A stretch of 64,000 nt of DNA, taken from NCBI GenBank assembly GCA_041402005.1, contig JAWKTB010000002.1, positions 372,001 to 436,000 on the forward strand, given 5' to 3'. Below the pieces are notes generated by a model. It was given only the letters and a program-made list of their open reading frames with translations, was not told where the DNA came from and ran no database searches. The stretch comes from JAJRXR01 sp041402005. GTDB taxonomy: Bacteria; Planctomycetota; Phycisphaerae; Phycisphaerales; UBA1924. The stretch's first letter is position 1, and every line of letters starts with the position of its first letter. Position numbers and translations under genes: made by a program. Positions 47,521-56,222 of this stretch are shown in pieces.

Positions 47521-50265
47521 ATGGGCGACGAGGCGGTCAACGGGAACGGGCAGGAGCAGGTGGGCGAGGGCGGGCGGATCGTGGAGCTCGACATCGAGCG
47601 CGAGCTCCAGGACTCGTACCTGACCTACGCGATGAGCACGATCATGGACCGGGCCCTGCCCGACGTCCGCGACGGGCTCAAGCCCAGCCAGCGGCGGATC
47701 CTGGTTGCGATGAACGACCTGAACCTGCGCCCGGGCAAGAAGCACCTCAAGTGCGCGAAGATCTGTGGTGATACGTCGGGCAACTACCACCCGCACGGCG
47801 AGGGTGTGATCTACCCAACGCTCGTGGGCATGGCCCAGCTTTGGAAGATGCGCGTGCCCTTGGTGGACCCTCAGGGGAACTTCGGGTCGATCGACGGGGA
47901 TCCGCCGGCGGCGATGCGGTACACCGAGGCGCGGATGCACCACGGGGCGGTCGAGCTGATGGCGGACCTCAAGCTCGGCTCGGTGGACTTCCAGCCGAAC
48001 TACGACGACCGCCTGCAGGAGCCGACGGTCCTGCCGGGCAAGTTCCCGAACCTGCTGATCAACGGGGGCATGGGGATCGCGGTGGGCATGGCGACGAGCA
48101 TCCCGCCGCATAATCCCAGCGAGATCCTGGACGCGATCGTGCGGGTGGTCGAGGCGCCCGAGATCGAGCTGGGCGAGCTGATGACCGACGAGCTGGACGA
48201 GGAGGGGGAGGTCGTCCGCCTGGGCGTGAAGGGCCCCGATTTCCCGACGGGCGGGATCATCTGCGGGCGGGCCGGCATCGTCGAGGCGTACGCGACCGGG
48301 CGCGGGCGCGTGACGGTGCGGGGCGAGTGCCACGTCGAGGAGTTCGGGAACAACCGCGAGCAGCTGGTGATCGACCAGATCCCGTACTCGCTCGTCCAGA
48401 ACACGCTGGTCGAGAAGATCGTGGAGGCGGTGAAGGACGAGCGGCTGAAGGACATCTCCGACGTGCGCAACGAGTCGGGGCGCAACGCGCGGACGCGGAT
48501 CGTGCTCGAGTTGAAGAAGGGCGCGGACGCGGCGGTCGTGGAGAACCAGCTCTACCAGCACACGCCGCTGCAGCAGACGTTCAGCATCATCAACATCGCG
48601 CTGGTGAACAGGCAGCCGCGGACGCTCGGGCTCAAGGAGCTGATCGAGTGCTACATCGCGCACCGGGTGGAGGTGATCCGGCGCCGGACGTCGTACCTGC
48701 TGCGTGAGGCCCGCAAGAAGGCCCACGTCCTGGAGGGCATGATCCACGCGGTCTGCGACATCGACGAGGTGATCGAGCTGATCAAATCGAGCCAGACGCG
48801 CGAGGAGGCGATCCAGAAGCTGATGGCCAAGCGGTTCCGGATCGCGCCCGATCACCCGGCGGCAGGCTCGATCCCGAAGCGATTGATGGAGCGGGTGCGG
48901 GCGGCGGACGCGCAGGGCGGGAGCCTGCTGACGAGGATCCAGGCCGAGACGATCGGGGCGATGCGCCTGATCCAGCTCGTCGGGCTCGAGATCGAGCGTC
49001 TGGTCAAGGAGTACACGGAGCTGGTCGCGCAGATCGAGGACTACGAGTCGATCCTGGCGAGCGAGCGGCGTGTGCGGGACATCATCATCGCCGACTGCGA
49101 CGAGATGAAGGCGAGGTTCGGATCGGACCGCCTGACGGCGATCGAGGACGCGGGCGGCGACATCGACATCGCGGCCCTGATCCGCGAGGAGGACATGGCC
49201 GTCACGATCTCGCACGCCGGGTACGCCAAGCGCGTCCCCCTGGCGACCTACCAGGCGCAGGGTCGGGGCGGCAAGGGGATCCGCGCCTCGGCGAGCAAGG
49301 ACGAGGACTTCGTCGAGCATTTGTTCGTGGCCTCGACGCACGACGACCTGCTCTGCTTCACGGACACCGGTCGCGTGTTCAAGATCAAGGTGTACGAGCT
49401 GCCCGAGATGAGCCGCACGGCCAAGGGGCGGGCGATCGTCAACTACGTCGATCTCAAGCCCGGCGAGCGGACGTGCGCGTACCTGGCGATCAAGAACTTC
49501 GAGTCGGGGAGCCACTTCCTGACCTTCGTCTCGCGTCACGGGATCGTGAAGCGGACGGCCCTCAAGGAATACCGCAACGTCCGCAAGAGCGGGCTGATCG
49601 CGGTGGGGCTGAAGGAGGGGGACGGGCTGCTGACGGCGGTCTTGACGTCGGGCTCCGACGACCTGCTGCTCGTGACCGGCGAGGGGATGGCGATCCGATT
49701 CAACGAGCGGGACGTCCGCCTGATGGGGCGTTCGGCGGCCGGGGTGAAGGGCATCGAGCTGGGCGAGACGAACGAGGTCGTCGGCGTCGTGCAGGTGCCG
49801 ATGGTCGTGGACGGGGAGAACTACACGGAGTTCGAGACCGATCCCCGGGCGATCGAGCGGGGCCTGTGCCTGCTGACGATCACGGAGCACGGGTACGGCA
49901 AGCGGACGCTGGTGGACGAGTACCGGGTCGCGCCGGAGTCGGGTCCGCTGCGCTCCCAGTCGCGGGGCGGCAAGGGGCGGGCGGACATCAAGAAGACATC
50001 GCGCAACGGTCGGACGGTCGCCGCGATCGGGGTGGTGGAGACGGACGACGTGGTGGTGGTGAGCCGCGGCGGGCAGCTCGTGCGGATCCCGGCGGAGTCG
50101 ATATCGAGGTACGGGCGCGGGACGCAGGGGGTGCGCGTGGTCGGGCTGAACGAGGGGGACGCGGTGATCGCGGCGGCGCGGGTGGCGGAGGAGGAAACTC
50201 CAGAGCAAGAGGCCGGCGCGACCGATACCACCGGAACGAGCGAGGAATCGGGGCGCGAATCCTGA
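47521..50265 (+). CDS. gyrA: DNA gyrase subunit A
   Basis: Cleaves and rejoins DNA during negative supercoiling, with GyrB. The 914-aa protein has the winged-helix domain with catalytic Tyr134 (AAMRYTEARM), a coiled-coil tower, and a C-terminal six-bladed pinwheel with a GyrA-box-like QGRGGKG near residue 580 and a second SRGGKG near 815; this favours GyrA over ParC. In the quinolone-resistance-determining region the sequence is HPHGEGVIYP: the positions of E. coli Ser83 and Asp87 are Gly95 and Pro99. A leader of about 80 nt follows the TAGAAT box. gyrB is not in the window. Confidence 0.96.
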   Translation: MGDEAVNGNGQEQVGEGGRIVELDIERELQDSYLTYAMSTIMDRALPDVRDGLKPSQRRILVAMNDLNLRPGKKHLKCAKICGDTSGNYHPHGEGVIYPTLVGMAQLWKMRVPLVDPQGNFGSIDGDPPAAMRYTEARMHHGAVELMADLKLGSVDFQPNYDDRLQEPTVLPGKFPNLLINGGMGIAVGMATSIPPHNPSEILDAIVRVVEAPEIELGELMTDELDEEGEVVRLGVKGPDFPTGGIICGRAGIVEAYATGRGRVTVRGECHVEEFGNNREQLVIDQIPYSLVQNTLVEKIVEAVKDERLKDISDVRNESGRNARTRIVLELKKGADAAVVENQLYQHTPLQQTFSIINIALVNRQPRTLGLKELIECYIAHRVEVIRRRTSYLLREARKKAHVLEGMIHAVCDIDEVIELIKSSQTREEAIQKLMAKRFRIAPDHPAAGSIPKRLMERVRAADAQGGSLLTRIQAETIGAMRLIQLVGLEIERLVKEYTELVAQIEDYESILASERRVRDIIIADCDEMKARFGSDRLTAIEDAGGDIDIAALIREEDMAVTISHAGYAKRVPLATYQAQGRGGKGIRASASKDEDFVEHLFVASTHDDLLCFTDTGRVFKIKVYELPEMSRTAKGRAIVNYVDLKPGERTCAYLAIKNFESGSHFLTFVSRHGIVKRTALKEYRNVRKSGLIAVGLKEGDGLLTAVLTSGSDDLLLVTGEGMAIRFNERDVRLMGRSAAGVKGIELGETNEVVGVVQVPMVVDGENYTEFETDPRAIERGLCLLTITEHGYGKRTLVDEYRVAPESGPLRSQSRGGKGRADIKKTSRNGRTVAAIGVVETDDVVVVSRGGQLVRIPAESISRYGRGTQGVRVVGLNEGDAVIAAARVAEEETPEQEAGATDTTGTSEESGRES

Positions 50266-50288
50266 GGGCGCCCCGAGCGTCGGGCGCG

Positions 50289-50294
50289 TAGACT
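50289..50294 (+). promoter_or_regulatory. candidate -10 box of the STAS gene
   Basis: TAGACT, the same hexamer as before ruvC and the NtrC-type gene, about 54 nt before the STAS start, giving a leader of roughly 47 nt with GGAG near the start. Confidence 0.35.
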
Positions 50295-50348
50295 GATCGG
50301 CGGGACGCGGGCGCAACCCTGGGGGGGAAACCTTCGCGGAGACGAGCG

Positions 50349-50702
50349 ATGGCGATCGACTGGTCGGACAACATCCTGCTGGCGAATCTGTCGGACGAGC
50401 CGGCGTTGTCCGAGGAGCTTGGCCTCGTGATCGACCAGATCAAGGATGCGAGCGAGACGCCCCACGCGGTGCTCGACTTCCGGGGCGTCAGCTACGTCAA
50501 CAGCTCGAACATCGCCCAACTGCTTCGGATGCGCAAGATCCTCGACGAGGCGGGTCGCCAGATGCGCGTCTGCGGGGTGTCGGACGAGGTCTGGTCGGTC
50601 ATGCTCGTCACGGGGCTGGACAAGGTCTTCCGCTTTGCGCCGGACACGATGACGGCCCTGGCGGGTCTCCAGCTCGACGACGCCGCGGGGCTCGACGCCT
50701 AG
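50349..50702 (+). CDS. STAS-domain anti-anti-sigma factor
   Basis: A 117-aa protein with only a STAS domain, as in RsbV/SpoIIAA. The conserved segment VLDFRGVSYVNSSNIAQLL contains the regulatory Ser of the SSxxI motif (NSSNI); the last helix follows with VTGLDKVF. When unphosphorylated, such proteins bind an anti-sigma kinase and free its sigma factor. A SpoIIE-type phosphatase that could dephosphorylate it is encoded 2.3 kb away (53001-54269), but no RsbW-type kinase lies in the window. It directly follows gyrA on the same strand. Confidence 0.9.
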   Translation: MAIDWSDNILLANLSDEPALSEELGLVIDQIKDASETPHAVLDFRGVSYVNSSNIAQLLRMRKILDEAGRQMRVCGVSDEVWSVMLVTGLDKVFRFAPDTMTALAGLQLDDAAGLDA

Positions 50703-50734
50703 GCCTCCCTCGGGGGGGCGAGGAGAAGCCCGGC

Positions 50735-51475
50735 GTGGTCGGCCTGCTCCCGATCCTGTCGCTCGTCATCATCGCCGCGGTCTCGCTGCTGATCGTCCGC
50801 GTCGGGGCGATGGCGCTGCGCATGACCGGGATGAGCGAGCAGGCGGCGTCGTTCCAGGCGCTCTCGGGGTTCTTCGGCGTCGGGTTCACGACCCACGAGG
50901 CGGAGATGATCGTGAGCCACCCGGTCCGGCGTCGGATCATGGCCCACCTGATCATCATGGGGAACATCGGCGTGACCGGCGCCCTGGCGGCGCTGGTCGT
51001 GACGTTCGTCAACACCACGCGCGACGGGGGGAAGGACGCGGAGATCAGCTCGGTTGTCGCGGCGGCGGTCATCATCGCGAGCCTGCTGGTCGTCTGGTTG
51101 ATCTTCGGGTTGGGGCTGGTCAAGGGCGGCCTGGACCGGGTGATCCGGTACACGCTGGAGAAATCTGGCGCGGTGCACGCGATGGACTACGACCTCGTGC
51201 TGCGGGCCTCGAGCGGGTACGCGATCGTGGAGTACGAGGTGGACCCGGGGCACCCCCTGGTGGGCAAGACGCTGGAGGGGGCGAGTCTGGGGCGTCGGGG
51301 CGTGCTGGTGATCGGGATCCAGCGCGACCAGCGGGCCGGGGGCGTGTACGTGGGGGCGCCCGACCACGCGACGACGATCCTGGCCGGGGACGTGCTGACG
51401 CTCTACGGTCTGGAGACGAGCATCCGGCGCGAGATGGGCGTCAAGGCGGAGCCGGCTCAACATCCGCCGGCCTGA
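50735..51475 (+). CDS. membrane protein with TrkA-C domain
   Basis: A 246-aa protein starting at GTG with GAGGAG upstream. Residues 5-30 and two helices near 70-90 and 105-130 form the membrane part; the linker is cytoplasmic. The last 80 residues (from IVEYEVDPGHPLVGKTL) form a TrkA-C domain with strands VLVIGIQRD and GDVLTLYGLE, often a ligand-binding regulatory domain of potassium or other cation transporters. The membrane part is not a standard Trk or ion-channel fold that I recognise. The next gene encodes an ABC ATPase. Confidence 0.82.
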   Translation: MVGLLPILSLVIIAAVSLLIVRVGAMALRMTGMSEQAASFQALSGFFGVGFTTHEAEMIVSHPVRRRIMAHLIIMGNIGVTGALAALVVTFVNTTRDGGKDAEISSVVAAAVIIASLLVVWLIFGLGLVKGGLDRVIRYTLEKSGAVHAMDYDLVLRASSGYAIVEYEVDPGHPLVGKTLEGASLGRRGVLVIGIQRDQRAGGVYVGAPDHATTILAGDVLTLYGLETSIRREMGVKAEPAQHPPA

Positions 51476-51490
51476 GCGGTAGCAGGAGCG

Positions 51491-52264
51491 ATGACGACCT
51501 TGTGTGCGGCGACGAGCAACGGGGAGCGGACGGGCGGCGCGCCGGGGGGGCGCCCTGTCGCCGAGCTCAACGGCGTGCGCAAGACGTACTTCAAGCCGGA
51601 CGGGTCGGTGATGGTCGAGGCGCTGCGCGGGATCGACCTGACGATCCCCGCCGGTCAGTACGTCGCGATCATGGGCGCCTCGGGCTCGGGCAAGTCGACG
51701 CTGATGAACATCCTGGGGTGCCTCGACCGCCCGACGGACGGGGAGTACCTGCTCGACGGCGTGCCGGCGGAGCGGCTGGGTGACGAGGAGCTCTCCGCGT
51801 TCCGGGGTCGCAAGATCGGGTTCGTGTTCCAGGCGTTCAACCTGATCCCGCAGTTGACGCTGGAGGACAACGTGGCGGTGCCGTTGTTCTACCAGGACGT
51901 GCACAAGCACGAGCGGATGCGCCGGGCGACGGAGAAGCTCAGGCTGGTGGGGCTGGACGACCGGATCGGGCACAGGCCCCGGGAGCTGTCGGGCGGGCAG
52001 CAGCAGCGGGCGGCGATCGCGCGTGCGCTGGTGACCGAGCCGGTCGTGCTGATGGCCGACGAGCCGACGGGGAACCTCGACTCGAAGACGGGCGAGGCGA
52101 TCCTGTCGCTGTTCGAGAAGCTGCACGGTGAGGGGATGACGATCATCATGGTCACGCACGACGACTCGATCGCGGAGCGGTGCGAGCGGATCGTGCGTCT
52201 GCACGACGGTCGGGTCGAGTCGGACCGGATGCTGCGAGAGCGGGCGAAGGGCGGAGAGCACTGA
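51491..52264 (+). CDS. ABC transporter ATP-binding protein (MacB/LolD type)
   Basis: A 257-aa ATPase. Walker A GASGSGKST at 62-70, the Q-loop region FVFQAFNLIPQ, the signature LSGGQQQR, and Walker B VVLMADEPTGNLD followed by the H-switch VTHDD mark it as a MacB/LolD/FtsE-type ATPase, characterised by MNILGCLDRPTDG. Such ATPases power membrane lipoprotein release, drug or antimicrobial peptide export. No permease of the FtsX fold is adjacent, so it may work with a distant permease; the TrkA-C protein before it is not a standard partner. Confidence 0.93.
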   Translation: MTTLCAATSNGERTGGAPGGRPVAELNGVRKTYFKPDGSVMVEALRGIDLTIPAGQYVAIMGASGSGKSTLMNILGCLDRPTDGEYLLDGVPAERLGDEELSAFRGRKIGFVFQAFNLIPQLTLEDNVAVPLFYQDVHKHERMRRATEKLRLVGLDDRIGHRPRELSGGQQQRAAIARALVTEPVVLMADEPTGNLDSKTGEAILSLFEKLHGEGMTIIMVTHDDSIAERCERIVRLHDGRVESDRMLRERAKGGEH

Positions 52265-52301
52265 ACGGCCTCCGTGGCGCCGGCCGCGAGACATATCTGC
52301 C

Positions 52302-52985
52302 ATGACGGAGCGTCAGGGCAAGCTCATCCCCATCGCGAGCCGGGTGGCGTTCTGGCTTTGTGTCGGGGCGGTTTTGTCGCTCATGGTCGCCTGGACGATC
52401 AGCGTCGTGTCGGCGATTCGATATCCGCGTTGGCCGATCATTTCGCCGTCGTTGTTCCATGAGGAAAGTGAAGGCATCCGCCACATTGGCGGCGGGACGA
52501 TGGGCAACGACTTGATGAACTTCAGCATCCGTGCCGGTCAGATGCGAGATATGCACAACGTCTCGCACGAGCCCGAGTTCACGAACATGAACGAAATGCT
52601 GCCTGCTTGGTGTCGGCGTCGTCTTCCGGATCCGTACGACACATGGTGGTTCTACAGCGAGAGCACCGGGTATCCGGCGAAGATGCTGGTGCTGCGGCAG
52701 TCCGGAGACTCGACCATGCCGGGCGGCCCCGTGCAATCGAGCCTGTACATTCCGGTCGATGAGAGCAGAAACATCGTGCTGCCGCTGGCGTTTCTGCCAG
52801 TTGGCTTCGCCCTCAACGCGGTGTCGTACGCCTTGGCATGCGCAGTCCCGTACTACGCCGCCCGCCTGGCGATCCGAGCTTGGCGTCGGCGTGTGGGACG
52901 GTGTCCGGCGTGCGGGTACGACACCCGGGGCCTGACCGCGTGCCCGGAGTGCGGCTCTGGCTCGTCCGCGACGGATTGCGCTTGA
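52302..52985 (+). CDS. membrane protein with C-terminal CxxCGYDTRG zinc ribbon
   Basis: A 227-aa protein, less GC-rich than its neighbours. It has one N-terminal helix (residues 14-38), an exported segment of about 120 residues and a second helix near 160-185, and ends with a cytoplasmic zinc ribbon RCPACGYDTRG and CPECGSG. The ribbon matches the one at 32791 and is a planctomycete signature. The exported part has several aromatic residues (WWFYSE) but no known motif. It is 37 nt from the ABC ATPase gene. Function unknown. Confidence 0.8.
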   Translation: MTERQGKLIPIASRVAFWLCVGAVLSLMVAWTISVVSAIRYPRWPIISPSLFHEESEGIRHIGGGTMGNDLMNFSIRAGQMRDMHNVSHEPEFTNMNEMLPAWCRRRLPDPYDTWWFYSESTGYPAKMLVLRQSGDSTMPGGPVQSSLYIPVDESRNIVLPLAFLPVGFALNAVSYALACAVPYYAARLAIRAWRRRVGRCPACGYDTRGLTACPECGSGSSATDCA

Positions 52986-53000
52986 ACGCGTGCGTGCTGT

Positions 53001-54269
53001 CTACGCCGCGACGGCGGCGGCAGTCGGGCAGGGGGCGATGAGCATCGCCGTCAGGTCGTCGCCCTGGTGCAGGGAGCCGGCTTGCTCGTCGAGTTCGCGC
53101 TCGAAGCGGGCGACGCTGGCGGCGACCGCCTTGGGGTCCCAGCTCTTCTCGCCCAGGCCGGTCAGGCGTTCGATGTGCAGCTGCGTGGGGAGCTTGAGGG
53201 CGGCGTTGTCCACGCCCGGCTCGTGGTAGACGGTCTCGAAGCCGTCGGAGTAGAGGATCAGCGAGTCGCGGGCGCCGAGCGTGAGGCGGGCCTCGGAGAA
53301 CTCGGCCTCGGGGAAGACGCCGAGCAAGGGGCCCTCGGTCTGGACGCGCTCGACGTTGCCGTTGCGCAGGAGGATCGGTGGGGGGTGCCCGGCGCCGGCG
53401 AGGCGGACCTGACGGGTGCGCGTGTTGATGACGCCGTAGATCGCGGTCGCGAAGCGGTGCCCCGCGCCCGGGCGGTCGGTGAGCTCGACGTTGAGACGTC
53501 GTAGGGCCTCGGCGGGAGGCACGATCGTGAAGGAGCCCTCGAGGCGGTCGAGCTTGCGCAGGCTCTTGGCGATGACGAGGGTGAGGAGGGCGGCGGGGAC
53601 GCCGTGACCGACCGCGTCGCCCAGGAAGAACCCCACGTGCTCGTCGTCGAGGGGCGTGATCTCGAAGATGTCGCCCGAGACGTAGCCGGCGGGGCGGAAG
53701 ACGACCGCGAGGTTCAGGCCCGGGATCTTGGGCGGGTGGTCGGGGATGAACTCCCGCTGCACCGTGGCGGCGAGCTGGAGTTCCTCTTGCATCCGCTCCA
53801 TCTCGGTCTCGGCGCCGCGCAGGGAGGACATCGTCAGACGCAGGTCCTGGTCCAGGCGGCGGATGACCGGCTGGCAGCGGGCGAGCGTGCGCACGACGGC
53901 GGCGAGGTAGGACGCCTCCGCGTTCACGCGCTCGACGACGAGTCGGTCGTCCGAGGCGAGGCGGGTCAGGCGGGGGTCGTCCTCTTGCAGGAGCAGCACG
54001 ACGGGGGCGAGTACGTGGTGGGCCAGGTCCGCGAGCTGGTAGGCGAACATGGAGGGGTCGTCGGGGGTGAGGGCGGCGACGACGACGGCTCCGGACGAGG
54101 CGCCGGAGCTGAGGGCGTCGATCGCGACGGAGATCGAGCGGCGGTCGAGGGTGGGGCGGTCGGCGGCGTGCCAGGCTTCGAGCATCGCCTGGGCGGCGGC
54201 GTCGGCGGCGGCGCGGGCGGCCTCGCTGGCCGCGAGAATGATCGTCGGGGCGTTGCGCGGGCCTGGCAC
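53001..54269 (-). CDS. SpoIIE/PP2C-type protein phosphatase (RsbU-like)
   Basis: A 422-aa serine phosphatase starting at GTG with GGAGGAG upstream. The N-terminal 190 residues form a response-regulator-like or sensor region without a clear phosphoacceptor, followed by a coiled segment (ETEMERMQEELQLAATVQ). The SpoIIE domain shows the metal-binding VSGDIFE, GDAVGHGVPAAL, GHRFATAIYG, GAGHPPPI, and the late DGFET and GDDLTAMLI. It probably dephosphorylates a STAS antagonist such as the protein at 50349. The genes are not adjacent, so the pair is a proposal. Confidence 0.9.
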   Translation of the reverse strand: MPGPRNAPTIILAASEAARAAADAAAQAMLEAWHAADRPTLDRRSISVAIDALSSGASSGAVVVAALTPDDPSMFAYQLADLAHHVLAPVVLLLQEDDPRLTRLASDDRLVVERVNAEASYLAAVVRTLARCQPVIRRLDQDLRLTMSSLRGAETEMERMQEELQLAATVQREFIPDHPPKIPGLNLAVVFRPAGYVSGDIFEITPLDDEHVGFFLGDAVGHGVPAALLTLVIAKSLRKLDRLEGSFTIVPPAEALRRLNVELTDRPGAGHRFATAIYGVINTRTRQVRLAGAGHPPPILLRNGNVERVQTEGPLLGVFPEAEFSEARLTLGARDSLILYSDGFETVYHEPGVDNAALKLPTQLHIERLTGLGEKSWDPKAVAASVARFERELDEQAGSLHQGDDLTAMLIAPCPTAAAVAA

Positions 54270-54334
54270 CGGCTCCTCCAGCGCCCCTTCTCGGACCGTG
54301 CGTGCACGCGGGGGGCGACGCCCCGCCTATCGGC

Positions 54335-54856
54335 CTACTTGGCCATCGACCTGAGCCGCTTCACGTCGAGGTCCACCGCCTCGCCCTCTTTCAGGTCCAG
54401 GCCCTCCAAGACGCCCCCCTTGAGCTCGATCACGAACTCGGAGCCAAAGCGGCTCGGGTACCGCACGAGACGCCCCTCGTACTCGGCGTCGGTCTCGCCC
54501 TCCCGCCTCGGGTCCTCCACGACCATGTGGTGCATCGCGACGATGCTGGCGCTGGCGTCCAGGAAGATGATGTCGATGTCGATGTAGCAGTCGCGCATGA
54601 CGAACTGACGGCGGACGGAGTCCGGGAAGACGAAGAGCATCCCGCCGTCGTCTGGGAGCGAGCGGCGGTCGCCCAGGCCCTTCATGCGCGAGTCGTCGTC
54701 GGCGACGACCTCGAGGGTGAAAGTCCGCCCGTCGAGCGTGACGCGCTCAAAGCCGGGCGGGGGCGCCTCGGTGCAGGCGGTGAGGGTCAGCGTCGCGCCC
54801 AAGAGGGCGGCGGCGAGCGGGGCGGTGCAAAGGGCGCGTCTCAGGCGAGCAGCCAT
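54335..54856 (-). CDS. DUF192 family lipoprotein
   Basis: A 173-aa protein of the DUF192 family (small beta fold, function not settled). The lipobox LTAC is near residue 28. Core motifs are seen: GLGDRRSLPDDGGMLFVF, FVMRDCYIDIDIIFLD and GGVLEGLDLKEG. The start at 54856 overlaps the stop of gluQ by 16 nt, so the two are coupled. A longer frame begins inside gluQ and is rejected. Confidence 0.88.
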   Translation of the reverse strand: MAARLRRALCTAPLAAALLGATLTLTACTEAPPPGFERVTLDGRTFTLEVVADDDSRMKGLGDRRSLPDDGGMLFVFPDSVRRQFVMRDCYIDIDIIFLDASASIVAMHHMVVEDPRREGETDAEYEGRLVRYPSRFGSEFVIELKGGVLEGLDLKEGEAVDLDVKRLRSMAK

Positions 54857-55827
54857 CGCTCGTCCTCCTGGGTGTAGGTGACGTCCGAGTGGGGCATGGT
54901 ACGGAGGTCGAACGCGTCGAGGAACTCGCGGGCGCTCATCGCGACGGGGGCGCCCTCGACGCCCGACCACCGGGCGAGCAGGGCGATCAGGCGCTCGGGC
55001 TGGACGCCCCGCTCGCGGTAGTGGGTGAGGCGGGTGTCGCCGTGGCGTTTGGCGAGGCGTCGCCCGTCGGCGCCTCGGACGAGGGGCAGGTGGGTGTACA
55101 TCGGACGGGGCGAGAGGTCGAGGGCGTCGTAGAGCAGGCTCTGGCGGGCGGCCGAGTCCAGCAGGTCGTCGCCCCGCACGACCTGGGTGACGCCCTGTCT
55201 CGCGTCGTCGACGACGACGGCGAGCTGGTACGACGGCTGGGCGCGCTTGGTCCAGACGACGAAGTCGCCGACGGTGGCGGCGGGGTCGATCGCCTGCTCG
55301 CCCGCGAAGGCGTCAAAGAACGGGACGACGCCGGGCTCGACTTCGAAGCGCCAGTTGGTCGCCTCGTCGTCGAAGGTCGCGGGGCGAGTCGGGGGGCGCA
55401 GCTCGGGGGGGAAGCGCTGCTCGTGCTCGTCGGCGTGGGGCGCGTTGGCGGCGGCGTCGATCTGCGCGCGCGTCAGCTCGCACGGGTAGACGAGTGAGCG
55501 AGCCGCGAGCGCGCGCATCGCGTCGCGGTATGGGCCGAGGTCGTCGAGCTGGCTGATCGGGCCGTCGTCCCAGTCGAGGCCGAGCCATCGGAGGGTGTCG
55601 ATGGTCTGGTCGATGACGCCGGGCTTGACGCGGGGCGTGTCGAGGTCCTCGATGCGCAGGAGAATGTCCCAGCCGTGTCGGCGCGCGAGGGCCCAGTTGA
55701 CGAGGAAGGTGCGCGCGTTGCCGAGGTGGAGGGCGCCGGTGGGCGAGGGGGCCAGGCGCGTGCGTTCACGTGTGGGTGAGGGCGGTGAGGGGGCCCCCGG
55801 GGCCTGGATGGGCGTTTGCGGATGCAC
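54841..55827 (-). CDS. gluQ: glutamyl-Q tRNA(Asp) synthetase
   Basis: Attaches glutamate to the queuosine base of tRNA(Asp), a class I synthetase-like enzyme without an anticodon-binding domain. The 328-aa protein has the HIGH-like HLGNAR at about 35-40 and the KMSKS-like RLAKRHGD. The start is GTG (55825-55827). The usual C-x-C zinc motif is reduced: only YPC is clear, followed by a His pair. It is a good length and lacks the full GluRS C-terminal half. QueF, the preQ1-forming reductase, is elsewhere in the window. Promoter candidate TACCTT lies 10 nt upstream. Confidence 0.9.
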   Translation of the reverse strand: MHPQTPIQAPGAPSPPSPTRERTRLAPSPTGALHLGNARTFLVNWALARRHGWDILLRIEDLDTPRVKPGVIDQTIDTLRWLGLDWDDGPISQLDDLGPYRDAMRALAARSLVYPCELTRAQIDAAANAPHADEHEQRFPPELRPPTRPATFDDEATNWRFEVEPGVVPFFDAFAGEQAIDPAATVGDFVVWTKRAQPSYQLAVVVDDARQGVTQVVRGDDLLDSAARQSLLYDALDLSPRPMYTHLPLVRGADGRRLAKRHGDTRLTHYRERGVQPERLIALLARWSGVEGAPVAMSAREFLDAFDLRTMPHSDVTYTQEDERWLLA

Positions 55828-55907
55828 GGGTGGATTGAAGGTAGACTCGGGCGGGCCCGTCGACGGATCGGCAGGATGTGGGGCCCACGACGCGGGAGGC
55901 GCCGACG

Positions 55908-56201
55908 ATGAAGAAACTCAGCGACGAGCAGGTGCGTGCGGGGCTCGAGAAGCTGCCGGAGTGGTCGGCGTCGGGGGGCAAGATCACGCGGACGTACCAG
56001 TTCGAGGATTTCGTGCAGTCGATGCGGTTCGTGGACCAGGTGGCGTCGGCCGCCGAGGCGGACCAGCACCACCCGGACATCCTGATCCGCTACAACAAGG
56101 TCACGCTGACCCTGTCGACGCACGACGCGCACGGGATCACGAAGAAGGACTTCGCCCTGGCGCACAAGGCGGACGACTTCGCGGGCCATCTGGTGGCCTG
56201 A
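55908..56201 (+). CDS. pterin-4a-carbinolamine dehydratase
   Basis: Regenerates quinonoid dihydropterin after aromatic amino acid hydroxylation. The 97-aa protein has the family residues QHHPDILIRYNKVTLTL with the catalytic His pair, and D at the C-terminal TKKDFALA. The ATG has GGGAGG upstream; TAGACT lies about 60 nt before it. It may serve a phenylalanine hydroxylase outside this window, which would fit the hppD gene at 23829, but these enzymes also act as DCoH-like proteins in other roles. Confidence 0.93.
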   Translation: MKKLSDEQVRAGLEKLPEWSASGGKITRTYQFEDFVQSMRFVDQVASAAEADQHHPDILIRYNKVTLTLSTHDAHGITKKDFALAHKADDFAGHLVA

Positions 56202-56222
56202 GGCGCCGACGTCTCGCCCGGC

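Noticed and set aside
47356..50316. 986-aa minus-strand frame antisense to gyrA
   Set aside because: Arg/His/Leu-rich shadow of the high-GC gyrA gene; no domain or ribosome binding site.
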